7,378 bases of DNA from an uncultured Oscillibacter sp. (GTDB taxonomy: Bacteria; Bacillota; Clostridia; Oscillospirales; Oscillospiraceae): assembly GCA_900548505.1 (NCBI GenBank), contig URKI01000072.1:1-7378 (forward strand), written 5' to 3'. Below the pieces are notes generated by a model, which was not told the origin of the DNA, ran no database searches, and saw only the letters and a program-made list of their open reading frames with translations. A program made the translations under genes and the position numbers. This document shows positions 6,814 through 7,378 of the stretch, piece after piece; within the stretch, counting starts at the first letter, position 1; each line of letters opens with the position of its first letter.

Positions 6814-6819
6814 CTCCTC
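6814..6819 (-). promoter_or_regulatory. Ribosome binding site deciding the MATE start
   Basis: The minus strand reads GAGGAG here, 7 bases before the ATG at 6806 and overlapping the TGA of the MarR gene. The upstream in-frame GTG at 6821 overlaps this motif and would itself lack a site, so the ATG is preferred. The overlap with the regulator's stop codon suggests translational coupling. Confidence 0.85.
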
Positions 6820-7261
6820 ACTCACACGCTTTCATGGCCTGTTCCAGCGCCTCGTCATAGGTCAGGACCGCCTGCACCAGGGCACGGATGTTTTGGGTGC
6901 CGACGGTCTCCAGAGTCTGCAGCTCCATCCGGTTCAGCGCCTCCAGCAGCGGCCCGGCATATTGCTTTCCCTGCTCCGAGAGCACGAAGGCTTTCTCCCG
7001 CCCGATGCAGTGCTCGGGGCTCAGTTCCAGCAGTCCCCGCTCCCGCAGGTCCAGCATCACATGGTTTATGGTCTGCCTTGGCAGCAGATAGCTGTCGCAG
7101 ATCTGCTTCTGGGTGCAGAAGCCCTGCTCCCGGATGGTATAGAGCACCAGCAGCTCGTGGTAGCTGATCCCATGCGCTTTCGACCACGCGGCGTACAGCC
7201 CCCGGTATTGAACGATCGCCCGGTTGATCTCCGCCAGCAGCTTTAATGATTCCTGATCCAT
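6818..7261 (-). CDS. MarR family transcriptional regulator
   Basis: The 147-residue product has the typical MarR length and layout: N- and C-terminal helices for dimerisation around a winged helix-turn-helix. Residues from about 33 to 105 read YHELLVLYTIREQ, CTQKQICDSYLLPRQTINHVM (the second part being the likely recognition helix), LDLRERGLLEL, then a wing with GREKAFVLSEQGKQY. Such dimers usually repress by binding palindromes and release DNA on binding small aromatic compounds. The start is ATG at 7259-7261, 5 bases after AGGAGG. The gene precedes the MATE pump by 11 bases, the classic regulator-efflux operon, and a 24-base palindrome lies 45 bases upstream of its start. Cys49 and Cys54, near the start of the helix-turn-helix, and Cys85 near the wing could permit redox sensing, but that is speculative. 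The ligand is unknown. Confidence 0.93.
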   Translation of the reverse strand: MDQESLKLLAEINRAIVQYRGLYAAWSKAHGISYHELLVLYTIREQGFCTQKQICDSYLLPRQTINHVMLDLRERGLLELSPEHCIGREKAFVLSEQGKQYAGPLLEALNRMELQTLETVGTQNIRALVQAVLTYDEALEQAMKACE

Positions 7262-7306
7262 AACAGCCTCCTGTGCCCACTGCGGTCATGCATAATAAGG
7301 CGGGCT

Positions 7307-7330
7307 CTATAATCCCGTTCGGGATTATAG
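7307..7330. promoter_or_regulatory. 24-base palindrome, candidate MarR operator/promoter
   Basis: CTATAATCCCG (7307-7317) and CGGGATTATAG (7320-7330) are perfect inverted arms around TT. Each arm holds TATAAT, so the minus-strand copy (7329-7324) could be the -10 of the MarR-MATE operon, with its -35 lost beyond the contig edge; the plus-strand copy could serve a divergent gene. Size and placement fit a MarR operator. The last palindrome base is also the last base before adapter, so the site may be incomplete or, less likely, a fold-back artefact. Confidence 0.55.
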
Positions 7331-7378
7331 CTGTCTCTTATACACATCTCCGAGCCCACGAGACCGGAGCCTATCTCG
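7331..7378. other. Illumina Nextera i7-side adapter (non-genomic)
   Basis: Bases 7331-7349 are the Tn5 mosaic end CTGTCTCTTATACACATCT, 7350-7364 are CCGAGCCCACGAGAC, 7365-7372 are the index CGGAGCCT (from memory the Nextera XT N720 index), and ATCTCG is the start of P7. This is read-through from a short library fragment. It is the exact reverse complement of the block at 1-45, plus three more bases. Confidence 0.98.

Noticed and set aside
6804..6821. GTG start adding five residues to the MATE fusion and overlapping the MarR stop
   Set aside because: The GTG overlaps the GAGGAG that is correctly spaced for the ATG at 6806.
1..7378. Composite transposon bounded by 45-bp inverted repeats with Tn5 mosaic ends
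   Set aside because: The repeats include an Illumina index and P7 primer bases, and the interior has no transposase. They are library adapters.

Overview
The window is an assembled contig from a GC-rich bacterium whose two ends are untrimmed Illumina Nextera adapter (1-45 and 7331-7378). Only about 46-7330 is genomic. High GC content, strong GGAGG-type Shine-Dalgarno sites, short intergenic gaps and the gene families present suggest a Clostridia/Firmicutes gut organism (Oscillospiraceae-like). That placement is inference from style, not from a marker gene.

Layout, left to right: (i) 46-1135, plus strand, the 3' part of a gene for a probable right-handed beta-helix protein, cut at its 5' end by the contig edge. 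(ii) 1134-1170, a hairpin with U-runs on both strands, shared by two convergent genes. (iii) 1193-1762, minus strand, a rhomboid intramembrane serine protease. (iv) 1787-1820, a hairpin between the protease and the next gene. (v) 1824-4478, minus strand, an 884-residue PMCA-like (P2B) calcium-type P-type ATPase. (vi) 4479-4829, a 351-base gap that is not empty: it holds a promoter, a structured leader of about 185 nt ending in an intrinsic terminator just before the ATPase ribosome binding site, and the probable terminator of the upstream operon. (vii) 4830-6806, minus strand, a MATE-family transporter fused to a C-terminal cytidylate-kinase-like domain. (viii) 6818-7261, minus strand, a MarR-family regulator. 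(ix) 7262-7330, its leader and a 24-base palindrome that runs exactly into the adapter.

The MarR and MATE genes lie 11 bases apart and form a typical efflux operon in which the regulator probably controls itself and the pump. The ATPase has its own promoter and what looks like a transcription-attenuating leader. The rhomboid gene follows it on the same strand, possibly co-transcribed past a hairpin.

The most interesting signals are the ATPase leader (a candidate metal- or ligand-responsive attenuator that I could not assign to a known riboswitch class) and the MATE-kinase fusion. The most important caution is the adapter sequence, which mimics 45-bp terminal inverted repeats and adds a false N-terminus to the first reading frame.
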